Source of the DNA: RBG-13-68-16 sp041494245
GTDB taxonomy: Bacteria; Acidobacteriota; Thermoanaerobaculia; Thermoanaerobaculales; Thermoanaerobaculaceae
Length of the DNA stretch: 64,000 nucleotides
NCBI GenBank assembly: GCA_041494245.1
Contig: JBGQAK010000005.1
Span: 1 to 64,000 of the forward strand
Direction: 5' to 3'
This document shows positions 35,125-42,714 of this stretch, in pieces. Made by a program: the position numbers and the translations under genes. The notes beneath the pieces were generated by a model. That model searched no databases, was not told the origin of the DNA, and saw only the letters and a program-made list of their open reading frames with translations. The stretch's first letter is position 1. Each line of letters opens with the position of its first letter.

Positions 35125-36171
35125 TTACCGCACCGGGGCGATGGTGACATCCCCGCTGCCCGTGTCCACCTCGATCCTGATCCTGCCGTCGCCCCGACGG
35201 TAGCCCACCACCGTGCGCTTCTTGACGATCGGCTGGGCGTCGGTGAAGCGGCACGTCAGGTCGCCGCTGCCCTGGTCGGCAACGAGCTCGAACGCGGCGT
35301 CGGCGGGCAGGCGGAGCGTGATGTCCCCGCTGCCGGTGTCCCCCTTGATCGTCCGGAGCCGTGCGCCGGTGGCCTCGAAGATGATGGTCCCCGACCCGCT
35401 GTCGCCGCTGAACTCCTCGGTGTCAGCGTTCTCGATACGAATGCTGCCCGAGCCGGTGTCGGCGTGGATCGTCCTGGCCGCGGCGCCGGTCACCCGGATG
35501 GCACCGGAGCCGCAGTCGAGGCTCAGGGCGTCGCCCTCGAAACCGTCCACCTGGCAGCTTCCGCTGCCGGTATCGCACGTGTACGAGCCCCTGATCTGCT
35601 CGGCCCGCACGTCACCGGAGCCGGAGTCCGACGTGACGGTGCCTTCAAGCTTGCGGGCGGTGATGTCGCCGCTGGCCGTGTCGAGCAGGAGCTTGCCGGT
35701 GATTCCCTCGGCGGTCATCGAGCCGATGTAATTGCGGAAGCTGGCCGAAACGGCGCGGCGCGGGACGCGGATCTCGACGTCCGCGTACACCATGGCACCA
35801 CGATGGCCGCTCACCGTGACCCGGCGGCCATCGTACTCGACGGTGGAGTGCCCGGCCGATGGATAACGGAATGTGCCGTGGCGGTCGAGCGGGTAGCGGA
35901 CGCGCAGCGCCGGCTCGCCGTCCTTGCCCGTGACCTGCTCGAAGCAAATCGCGGCGGCCAGCTCCTCGCTCTCCGCGTGGACCGTTGCGACCGCCACCAC
36001 CGCTTCGCCGTCGCCCGCGAGGACGGTCATCTTCCCCGCGAGGTTCTCGACCGAGAACGGTGCGCCCGGGTCGCCCGCAAGGGTCACCCGCAGCGTGCGG
36101 GTCACCTCCGCGTACGTGAAACCGGCAGTCAGGATGGCCGTCGAAGCCAGGGCTAGAGCTCGTCGAAGCAT
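35125..36171 (-). CDS. Exported DUF4097 (adhesin-like beta-helix) protein
   Basis: A 348-residue exported protein with a signal peptide (residues 1-21). From about residue 150 it is built of short beta-helix turns in which GSGD, GSGS or GSGT recurs every 18-22 residues ('TASGDITARKLEGTVTSDSG', 'TGSGSIRIENADTEEFSGD'). This is the DUF4097 pattern. The last two turns are spaced more widely. Family members are thought to be surface or envelope proteins; the precise role is unknown. Of two close ATGs, 36171 has AGGAGG six bases upstream and is preferred to 36186. Confidence 0.85.
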   Translation of the reverse strand: MLRRALALASTAILTAGFTYAEVTRTLRVTLAGDPGAPFSVENLAGKMTVLAGDGEAVVAVATVHAESEELAAAICFEQVTGKDGEPALRVRYPLDRHGTFRYPSAGHSTVEYDGRRVTVSGHRGAMVYADVEIRVPRRAVSASFRNYIGSMTAEGITGKLLLDTASGDITARKLEGTVTSDSGSGDVRAEQIRGSYTCDTGSGSCQVDGFEGDALSLDCGSGAIRVTGAAARTIHADTGSGSIRIENADTEEFSGDSGSGTIIFEATGARLRTIKGDTGSGDITLRLPADAAFELVADQGSGDLTCRFTDAQPIVKKRTVVGYRRGDGRIRIEVDTGSGDVTIAPVR

Positions 36172-36458
36172 GGTCGTCCTCCTCATTCCCTCTGGATCAT
36201 TCAACGCGCTCCCGCGGAAAAAGGTTCGCGGTTCGCCAGGAGCGGCGGGCCTTTCTGGCGCGGCGCTCATGATGGATCGTCGCGGCGGACCCAATGTGGA
36301 CGTCACGGAGGCGAACGCCTGACCGGGAACCGGAAAGAGCGCGCACTTTCTGTTTTCGGGTCGGTATTCGGCATAGAATGCAAAACGAGGAACGGCTGTC
36401 ACAATGGGTACGCCCGGCGCACACCAGATGCGTACGGCGTCCAGGGAGGGAGGAAAAG

Positions 36459-36719
36459 ATGGCCGAGCAGAAAATCGGCCGGGTCACGCACTACTGGGCC
36501 AAGATCGGTGTGGCGGGGATCGAGATCACCGGCGGCGAGCTGCGGGTTGGGGACACGATCCGCTTCAAGGGCCACACCACCGACCTCACGGAGAGGCTGG
36601 AATCCATTCAGGTGGATCATCAGCCGGTCGCGGTTGCCCGCGTCGGGGACGCGGTGGCGCTGAAAGTCACCGACCACGTCCGCGACCACGACGAGGTGTT
36701 CAAGGTCACAGGGGAGTAA
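36459..36719 (+). CDS. Free-standing EF-Tu domain-2-like protein
   Basis: An 86-residue single-domain beta-barrel protein resembling domain 2 of translation GTPases ('IGRVTHYWAKIGVAGIEI', 'LRVGDTIRFKGHTTDLTERL', 'VDHQPVAVARVGDAVALKV'). No GTPase domain is present. Stand-alone versions of this barrel occur widely in bacteria and archaea without an assigned role. The ribosome-binding site GGGAGGGAGG precedes ATG 36459. A -10-like TAGAAT lies at 36374-36379 with only a poor -35. Confidence 0.85.
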   Translation: MAEQKIGRVTHYWAKIGVAGIEITGGELRVGDTIRFKGHTTDLTERLESIQVDHQPVAVARVGDAVALKVTDHVRDHDEVFKVTGE

Positions 36720-36750
36720 GCCGAGGCGTTCGGAGTGCAAACCGGCCGGG

Positions 36751-37368
36751 TCAACCGCCGAGCCCGTTGAGCGCGTCGAGCAGCGGGTCGAGCATGGTGA
36801 GGGTCAACCCCCAGATCAGGCGGCCCTCGTAGCGGTAGCACGGCATCAGGAGAGGGAACCCGCGGCCGTTCCAGAGGAAGTCCCCCCGGTTCGCCCGATC
36901 GAGCAGGAACGACAGCGGCACCCAGACCGCCTCCTGAACCTCGCGGTTCGGGACGAGGGCCGGCTCGCCCCGCACCTCGAAGACGAACGGCACCACTACC
37001 ATCGCCCCGCGCCCGTGGCGCATGTGCGTGTGCACTTCGGGGAGGGTGCCCACCAGGGTGGCGTCGCGCCCGAGGTCGAGCGCGAGCTCTTCGCGAGTCT
37101 CGCGCAGGGCGGCGGCGAGGGGGTCGGGATCTCCCGGCTCCACGCGGCCCCCCGGAAAAGCCATGTGCCCCGACCACGGGTCGTGGGGGTGCTCCGCCCG
37201 GTGGATGAAGAGTAGTTCGGCGCCGGCGGCCGCCTCGCGCAGTATCGCGGCCACCGCGGCCTTCCGCTCGTCCGGCTCCTGCCCGCGCGAGGCCGGCCTG
37301 AGCACCCGCAGGGCGCGCCTCACGTCCTCTAGGCTCGCTCTCGTCCCCACGAGAGGGGATTCTCGCAC
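36751..37368 (-). CDS. Nudix hydrolase, CoA-pyrophosphatase-like
   Basis: A 205-residue Nudix enzyme. The Nudix box appears as 'GGRVEPGDPDPLAAALRETR', continuing EELAL, which gives the GX5EX7REUXEE pattern with one spacing variation. Upstream, 'LLFIHRAEHPHDPWSGHMAF' matches the NudL/CoA-pyrophosphatase subgroup, and 'LIWGLTLTMLDPLLDAL' is the usual C-terminal helix. Substrates of this group are CoA and its derivatives. Start choice is uncertain: GTG 37368 has AGAAGA near it; a GTG at 37350 is possible, and the frame stays open upstream. Confidence 0.85.
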   Translation of the reverse strand: MRESPLVGTRASLEDVRRALRVLRPASRGQEPDERKAAVAAILREAAAGAELLFIHRAEHPHDPWSGHMAFPGGRVEPGDPDPLAAALRETREELALDLGRDATLVGTLPEVHTHMRHGRGAMVVVPFVFEVRGEPALVPNREVQEAVWVPLSFLLDRANRGDFLWNGRGFPLLMPCYRYEGRLIWGLTLTMLDPLLDALNGLGG

Positions 37369-37489
37369 TCTTCTGCCGAGGGAGAGAAACGCGTCCGAGC
37401 CCGTTCGGCGTGCGGACGCACGAGAGGGTGACGCCCGACGGCGGGAGAGGTCATACTGCGCGGGCAACGAGACGCGGGAGGGAGGGCAC

Positions 37490-37822
37490 ATGGCGCAAAA
37501 GGAGGAGTGCCTGTTCATCGGGATCGGTGGTCACGTCGTGGCCATCCGTCCCTCGGATGGGCAGGAAATCTGGCGGCAGAAGGTGAAGTCTGCGATGTTC
37601 ATGACGGTTCTCGTTTCGGGCGACGTGGTGTACGCGGGGGCGGGCGGCGAGCTCTTCTGTCTGGACGGGACGAGCGGCCGGATTCGCTGGCGCAACAGGC
37701 TCAAGGGGCTGGGCAGCGGCCTCGTCTCGTTCGCGGGTGCCTCGCAGGTGGAGGTGGCCTCGGCGATGGCTGCCACCGCCGCGGCCGCGGCAGCCGCTGC
37801 CACGGTAGCCGCAACGTCCTGA
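37490..37822 (+). CDS. Single-blade PQQ/WD-like repeat protein with poly-Ala tail
   Basis: A 110-residue protein. Two PQQ-type blade signatures are visible: 'VVAIRPSDGQEIWRQKV' and 'LFCLDGTSGRIRWRNRL'. The C-terminus is nearly pure Ala ('AMAATAAAAAAAATVAATS'). There is no signal peptide, which is odd for a BamB-type fold, and two blades cannot close a propeller, so it may oligomerise. The ribosome-binding site GGGAGGGAGGG is very strong. It diverges from the Nudix gene. Confidence 0.7.
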   Translation: MAQKEECLFIGIGGHVVAIRPSDGQEIWRQKVKSAMFMTVLVSGDVVYAGAGGELFCLDGTSGRIRWRNRLKGLGSGLVSFAGASQVEVASAMAATAAAAAAAATVAATS

Positions 37823-37855
37823 CCTGGCCGGGGCGCCGGCCGCGCGGGCCCGCCG

Positions 37856-38593
37856 CTAGCGCGAGGTGGCGCGCTCCCGGTACTGGGCCGGTGTGAGCCC
37901 GACCGCCGCCTTGAACTGCCTCGTGAAGGCGCTCTGATCGCAGTAGCCGCACGCGAGGGCGATCTGGGCGACCGGGGCCTCGCCCTCCTGCAGCATTCGC
38001 CGCGCCGCGTCCACCCTGGTCTTGATGATGAGCTGCACGGGCGTCAGGCCGAACAGCGCGCGAACCCTCCGGTTGAGCTGGTACGCCGACATGCGGGCCA
38101 TCGCCGCCAGGCTCTCGACGCGCAGCGGCTCGCCGTACCTCTCCTGGATGTGGCGCACGGTTTCGGCCAGGTCCTCCATGGAGACGGCCCCCGCCCCGGG
38201 CGGGTGCACGTCGCGGGAGGTGCCGGCCAGCCCGATGATCCGGCCGTCGCTGCCGTGCAGCGGGACCTTCGCCGTGATGCACCACCCCTCGTGACGGTCG
38301 GGGTAGAGGTGGAGCTCGAGCAGGTCCGAAATCTCCCGTCCGGTCCGGCAGACGGCGAGGTCCTGGGCGAGGTAGCGCTCCCCGAGCGGCTCGGGGAAGA
38401 GATCGCGCGTTGTGCGGCCGAGTGCCTCGGCTTTCTCGTGCAGGCCCAGGCGCCTCACCAGGGTTTCGTTGACGGCGACGTACCGCCCCGCCGTGTCCTT
38501 GGCGAAGAACACGAGGTCCGCCAGGCGGTCGAAGAGCTCCACCGCGAAGCCGGCGGCGGCGACCCTCGCCTCGAGCTCACGATTCCGCGACAT
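37856..38593 (-). CDS. PAS-AraC transcription regulator
   Basis: A 245-residue regulator with an N-terminal PAS/PAC sensor domain (about 12-130; 'ADLVFFAKDTAGRYVAVNET', 'GRIIGLAGTSRDV') and a C-terminal AraC-type double helix-turn-helix (about 145-243; 'SLAAMARMSAYQLNRRVRAL', 'IALACGYCDQSAFTRQFKAA'). It is transcribed divergently from the glycyl-radical operon across a 110-bp gap, so it is the likely regulator of that operon. Its PAS domain resembles those that bind small ligands; the ligand is not predictable. ATG 38593 has a weak GAG ribosome-binding site. Confidence 0.88.
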   Translation of the reverse strand: MSRNRELEARVAAAGFAVELFDRLADLVFFAKDTAGRYVAVNETLVRRLGLHEKAEALGRTTRDLFPEPLGERYLAQDLAVCRTGREISDLLELHLYPDRHEGWCITAKVPLHGSDGRIIGLAGTSRDVHPPGAGAVSMEDLAETVRHIQERYGEPLRVESLAAMARMSAYQLNRRVRALFGLTPVQLIIKTRVDAARRMLQEGEAPVAQIALACGYCDQSAFTRQFKAAVGLTPAQYRERATSR

Positions 38594-38703
38594 CGTCTCA
38601 TTTCCGGGGCCCGTTGTGCGAGAAGCGCAGCGTCCCCTCGCCAATCGTACAAGACGCCGTGCGCGCCGCAACCTATCTTGATCGGTGGAGGGGTGAGAGA
38701 GCC

Positions 38704-39630
38704 ATGCGGGCGGACCCGATGGCCGGGGGGACGACCGGCACTGTCTTCAACGTCCAGCGGGCCTCATTCCACGACGGGCCCGGCATCCGGACGACCGTCT
38801 TCCTCAAGGGGTGCCCCCTGCGCTGCCCCTGGTGCCACAACCCCGAGGGAGTTGCCTCCGTTCCGGAGGTGCTCGTCAGCGCGGCCCGCTGCCTGAGCTG
38901 CGGCTGCTGCACCGACGCGTGCCCCCGCCCGGAGGGGCCGCTCCCGGCGGGTTCCGCGCTCGGGTCCGACGGCTGCATTGCGTGCTCGCGGTGCGCCGAG
39001 GCGTGCCCCTCGGGCGCACGCGAGATCGCGGGACGCCGGTGGAGCGTCGAGGGGCTGCTCGACGAGGTCCTGCGCGACTCCCTGGCCTACGAGGAGTCGG
39101 GAGGCGGCGTCACGTTCTCCGGCGGCGAACCCCTCTCGCAGCCCGTGTTCCTCATGGACTGCCTGGACGCATGCCGGGGGGCCGGGCTGCAGGTCGCGGT
39201 GGACACCTGCGGGTTCGCGAGCCGCGCCGTCGTGCTGGCGGCGGCGGAGCGAGCCGACCTGCTGCTGTGGGACCTCAAGGTGCTGGATCCCGGACGGCAC
39301 CTCACGCTCACCGGCGTGCCGCTGGAGCCGATCCTCGACAACCTCGCCGCGGCCTCCGACCGCGGCGTTCCGATCTGGCTGCGAGTCCCGGTGATCCCGG
39401 GCGTGAACGACGACGAGGGCACGATGCGCGCCGTGGCGGCCGTCGCGGCCGCGACGCCGTCGGTTCGCAAGGTGAGCCTGCTCCCGTACCACCGCACCGC
39501 CGGCGGCAAGCGCACCCGGCTCGGCAGGGAGGACGCGTTCCCCGGCACCGTGCCGCCGACCGCCGATCGGATGCAGGCGCTGGCCGCGTGGTTCGAGCCC
39601 ACCGGGATCGAGACGGCCATCGGAGGATGA
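38704..39630 (+). CDS. Glycyl-radical-enzyme activase (radical SAM)
   Basis: A 308-residue activating enzyme that installs the glycyl radical on its partner, encoded 4 bp downstream. The radical SAM motif is 'CPLRCPWCHNPE' (CX3CX2C; C37, C41, C44). Two 4Fe-4S ferredoxin-type clusters are inserted: 'CLSCGCCTDAC' (C63, C66, C69, C73) and 'CIACSRCAEAC' (C91, C94, C97, C101). 'TFSGGEPLSQP' follows in the SAM-binding region. The two-cluster insert is typical of activases for HypD-, CutC- and glycerol-dehydratase-type enzymes. GGAGGGG precedes ATG 38704. Confidence 0.95.
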   Translation: MRADPMAGGTTGTVFNVQRASFHDGPGIRTTVFLKGCPLRCPWCHNPEGVASVPEVLVSAARCLSCGCCTDACPRPEGPLPAGSALGSDGCIACSRCAEACPSGAREIAGRRWSVEGLLDEVLRDSLAYEESGGGVTFSGGEPLSQPVFLMDCLDACRGAGLQVAVDTCGFASRAVVLAAAERADLLLWDLKVLDPGRHLTLTGVPLEPILDNLAAASDRGVPIWLRVPVIPGVNDDEGTMRAVAAVAAATPSVRKVSLLPYHRTAGGKRTRLGREDAFPGTVPPTADRMQALAAWFEPTGIETAIGG

Positions 39631-39634
39631 GCCC

Positions 39635-41995
39635 GTGAACGCACGCACCGAGCGGCTGCGCAAGGAGAGCCTGGAGGCGGTCCCGACCATTTCCAGCGAG
39701 CGCGCCGAGCTGATGACCGAGTTCTACCGCGACAACATCGGCCGGCAATCGCCGCCGGTCATGCGGGCACGAGCCTTTGCGCACCTGTGCGAGCGCAAGA
39801 CGATCTGGATCGGCGAGGGCGAGCTGATCGTGGGCGAGCGCGGCCCGCGCCCGAAAGCGGTCCCAACCTACCCCGAGCTGACCTGTCACTCCCTCGAAGA
39901 CCTGCGGATCCTCGACTCGCGGCCGCTGACCTGGTACCGGGTGCCGCCGGGGTGCCTCGCGGCGTACGAGACGATCGTCATCCCGTTCTGGCGCGGCCGC
40001 TCGATGCGGGACCGCATGTTCGAGCTGCTGCCGGCGGAGTGGCACGCGGCCTACCGCGCCGGCGTGTTCACCGAGTTCATGGAGCAGCGGGCGCCGGGGC
40101 ACACCGTGCTGGACGACAAGATCTACCGGAAGGGGATGCTCGACTTCAAGGCGGAGATCACGGCGGCGATCTCCAAGCTCGACTTCGCCCGTGATCCCGA
40201 GGCGCTGGACAGGCGCGAGCAGCTCGTCGCCATGGGCATCGCGTGCGACGCGCTCATCCTCTTCGCCGCGCGGCACGCCGCGCTCGCCGAACGGCTCGCG
40301 TCCGAGACGAACGACCCGGTGCGCAGCGCGGAACTCGAGCGCATCGCAGCCGTCTGCCGGCACGTCCCCGCCCACGCGTCGCGCGACTTCCAGGAGGCGC
40401 TGCAGTACTACTGGTTCTGCCACCTGGGCGTGATCACCGAGCTGAACGGCTGGGACGCCTTCAACCCCGGCCACCTCGACCAGCACCTGCTGCCGTTCTA
40501 CCGCCGGGGGCTCGTGGCCGGTACGCTCACCACCGAGTCGGCGCGCGAGCTGCTCGAGTGCTTCTTCGTCAAGTTCAACAACCACCCGGCCCCGCCCAAG
40601 GTTGGCGTGACCGCGGCCGAGAGCGGCACCTACACCGACTTCGCGAACATCAACCTCGGCGGGCTGCTCGCGGACGGCTCCGACGGCTCCAACGAGGTCT
40701 CGCACCTCCTGCTCGAGATCATCGACGAGATGCACCTGCTGCAGCCCTCGTCCAACCTGCAGGCCTCGCGCAAGACGCCGGACGCCCTCCTCAAGCACGC
40801 GCTGACGGTCGTCCGCAAGGGGTACGGCTTCCCATCCCTCTTCAACGCCGACGTGGTGGTCGAAGAGCAGCTCCGCCAGGGCAAGACCCTGGAGGACGCG
40901 CGCGCAGGCGGGTGCTCGGGGTGCGTGGAGACGGGGGCGTTCGGCAAGGAGGCCTACATCCTGACCGGCTACTTCAACCTCCCGAAGGTGCTGGAGCTGG
41001 CGCTGCACGACGGCGTGGACCCCCGCACCGGCGAGCGGCTGGGCCCCGCGACCGGGCAGCCTGCGAGCCTCGCGGGCTTCGACGGCCTCTTCAAGGCCTT
41101 CGAGACGCAGCTCGAGCACCTCATCGAGGTGAAGATCCGCGGGAACCAGATCATCGAGCGTCTGTACGCGACCGAGATGCCCGCACCTTTCCTCTCGGTG
41201 CTCACCGACGACTGCATCTCCAGGGGACGCGATTACAACGCCGGCGGCGCGCGGTACAACAACACCTACATCCAGGCGGTGGGCATCGGGACCATCACCG
41301 ACTCGCTGGCCGCAGTGCGCCGGCACGTCTTCGAGGAGAGGGCGCTGGCGTTAACGGAGCTCGTAGCGGCGCTGGACGCCGACTTCGCCGGCAATGAGCG
41401 GTTGCGGGCGCGCCTCGTCAACAAGATGCCCAAGTACGGCAACGACGACGACGAGGCCGACGACCTGATGGTCCGGGTCTTCGATGGCCTCTTCCGCCTG
41501 ATCGACGGCCGGCCCACCGCCAGGGGCGGCACCTATCGCCTGGTGATGCTGCCCACCACCTGCCACGTCTACTTCGGCTCGGTGTGCGGGGCCACCCCGG
41601 ACGGGCGGCGCGCCGCAATGCCGCTCTCCGAGGGGATCTCGCCGGTCCAGGGCGCGGACCGGCGGGGCCCCACGGCCGTGTTCCGCTCGGCCTCCAAGAT
41701 GGACCACGTCAAGACCGGCGGCACGCTCCTCAACATGAAGCTCGCCCCCTCGCTGCTCGCGGGGGATGAGGGGATCGAGCGGCTCGTCCACCTGGTGCGC
41801 AGCTACTTCCGGGCCGACGGCCACCACGTCCAGTTCAACGTGGTCTCGGCGGACACGCTGCGGCAGGCAAAGGCGGACCCCGAGGCGCACCGCGGGCTGA
41901 TCGTCCGTGTGGCGGGCTACTCCGACTACTTCTGCGACCTCTCCGACGCACTGCAGGACGAGATCATCACCCGCACCGAGCACGCCGGGATCTAA
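39635..41995 (+). CDS. Glycyl radical enzyme, trans-4-hydroxy-L-proline dehydratase-like (HypD-type)
   Basis: A 786-residue glycyl radical enzyme. The thiyl radical Cys lies in 'GCSGCVETGAFGKEAYILTG' (near residue 430), and the C-terminal glycyl radical loop reads 'RVAGYSDYF' (Gly near 762). The CVETG..GKEAY form and the 'FANINLGG' and 'QPSSNLQ' segments resemble clostridial HypD, which removes water from trans-4-hydroxyproline to give pyrroline-5-carboxylate. The general CutC/glycerol dehydratase form (CVEPQ) is not present. No proC gene is nearby. GTG 39635 follows GGAGGA. Radical enzymes of this type are inactivated by oxygen, so the host must live anoxically at times. The substrate assignment rests on remembered family motifs and would need a tree. 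Confidence 0.8.
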   Translation: MNARTERLRKESLEAVPTISSERAELMTEFYRDNIGRQSPPVMRARAFAHLCERKTIWIGEGELIVGERGPRPKAVPTYPELTCHSLEDLRILDSRPLTWYRVPPGCLAAYETIVIPFWRGRSMRDRMFELLPAEWHAAYRAGVFTEFMEQRAPGHTVLDDKIYRKGMLDFKAEITAAISKLDFARDPEALDRREQLVAMGIACDALILFAARHAALAERLASETNDPVRSAELERIAAVCRHVPAHASRDFQEALQYYWFCHLGVITELNGWDAFNPGHLDQHLLPFYRRGLVAGTLTTESARELLECFFVKFNNHPAPPKVGVTAAESGTYTDFANINLGGLLADGSDGSNEVSHLLLEIIDEMHLLQPSSNLQASRKTPDALLKHALTVVRKGYGFPSLFNADVVVEEQLRQGKTLEDARAGGCSGCVETGAFGKEAYILTGYFNLPKVLELALHDGVDPRTGERLGPATGQPASLAGFDGLFKAFETQLEHLIEVKIRGNQIIERLYATEMPAPFLSVLTDDCISRGRDYNAGGARYNNTYIQAVGIGTITDSLAAVRRHVFEERALALTELVAALDADFAGNERLRARLVNKMPKYGNDDDEADDLMVRVFDGLFRLIDGRPTARGGTYRLVMLPTTCHVYFGSVCGATPDGRRAAMPLSEGISPVQGADRRGPTAVFRSASKMDHVKTGGTLLNMKLAPSLLAGDEGIERLVHLVRSYFRADGHHVQFNVVSADTLRQAKADPEAHRGLIVRVAGYSDYFCDLSDALQDEIITRTEHAGI

Positions 41996-42117
41996 GCGGG
42001 GTCAGTGGCCGCACCACAGGGGGCTGCCTGATGTCAACCTCCGCCCTGCTGGTGAGAAGCGTTCGCCCAGCGCGCTCCTTGAGAAAAGGTTGATCCTGCT
42101 TCCCTGTTTCGACGGGC

Positions 42118-42145
42118 TTGACTTCGGTGTGTTCCAGGATAGGCT
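42118..42145 (+). promoter_or_regulatory. Candidate promoter of the 42189-44412 gene pair
   Basis: TTGACT (42118-42123) and TAGGCT (42140-42145) are separated by 16 bases, in a gap after the glycyl radical gene, 43 bp before the next start codon. Confidence 0.45.
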
Positions 42146-42188
42146 TTGCGAAACACTGGGAAACCAGTCAGAGAAAGGGGGAGAACCG

Positions 42189-42710
42189 ATGCGTCAAGAA
42201 ACGCGATGTCTAGTCCCACACACCCGTGCCCTGATGGCAGTGACGGCGCTCCTGGCCGTCATCGCCCTTGGGATCGGGGCGGCCGGCGGCGCAGAGACCG
42301 GCACGTGCGGCACGGCAGCCGCGCCTCCGCAGAAGCCGGCGGTGTCCGCACCCGCGCAGAACGAAGTGGCGAAGCCGGCACAGGTGCCCTCCACCGAGGC
42401 GGCGGGCCAGGCCGGAGTGCGGGCGTTCATCGACCCGGCGACCGGGCAGCTCCGCGAGCCGACACCCGAGGAGGCGGCATCCCTGACCCGCTTCCTGGTC
42501 CGGGCGTTCGCCCTTCCAGCGGCGCCGCAGGTCGTCCAGTACCCCAACGGGATGCTGAGCGCCCAACTGGGTGAGGAGTACATGAACGACGTCATCGTCC
42601 GGAAGAACCCGGACGGCACGCTTTCCTGGGTGTGCGTGCCACGTCCGCTGAGTGAGATCGTGCTCAAGACCCCGGCTCCTCCGAAGAGCCCGGACCTCGA
42701 GAAGGAGTAG
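42189..42710 (+). CDS. Exported protein with post-PEP-CTERM-1-like C-terminal domain
   Basis: A 173-residue protein with a signal peptide (about residues 1-35, hydrophobic 'ALMAVTALLAVIALGIGAAG'). A Pro/Ala-rich spacer and 'DPATGQLREPTPEEAASLTR' follow, and the protein ends in a small domain with 'EYMNDVIVRKNPDGTLSWVC', similar to the (N/S)xxVVxxxPDGxxxxxC pattern of post-PEP-CTERM-1 domains. This kinship is from memory. It ends 4 bp before the metallopeptidase gene, whose ribosome-binding site lies in its last codons, so the two are cotranscribed. Confidence 0.7.
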   Translation: MRQETRCLVPHTRALMAVTALLAVIALGIGAAGGAETGTCGTAAAPPQKPAVSAPAQNEVAKPAQVPSTEAAGQAGVRAFIDPATGQLREPTPEEAASLTRFLVRAFALPAAPQVVQYPNGMLSAQLGEEYMNDVIVRKNPDGTLSWVCVPRPLSEIVLKTPAPPKSPDLEKE

Positions 42711-42714
42711 GCCC

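Noticed and set aside
39308..41326. Long minus-strand frame opposite the glycyl radical enzyme
   Set aside because: Antisense shadow; the plus strand encodes a full-length enzyme with both radical motifs.
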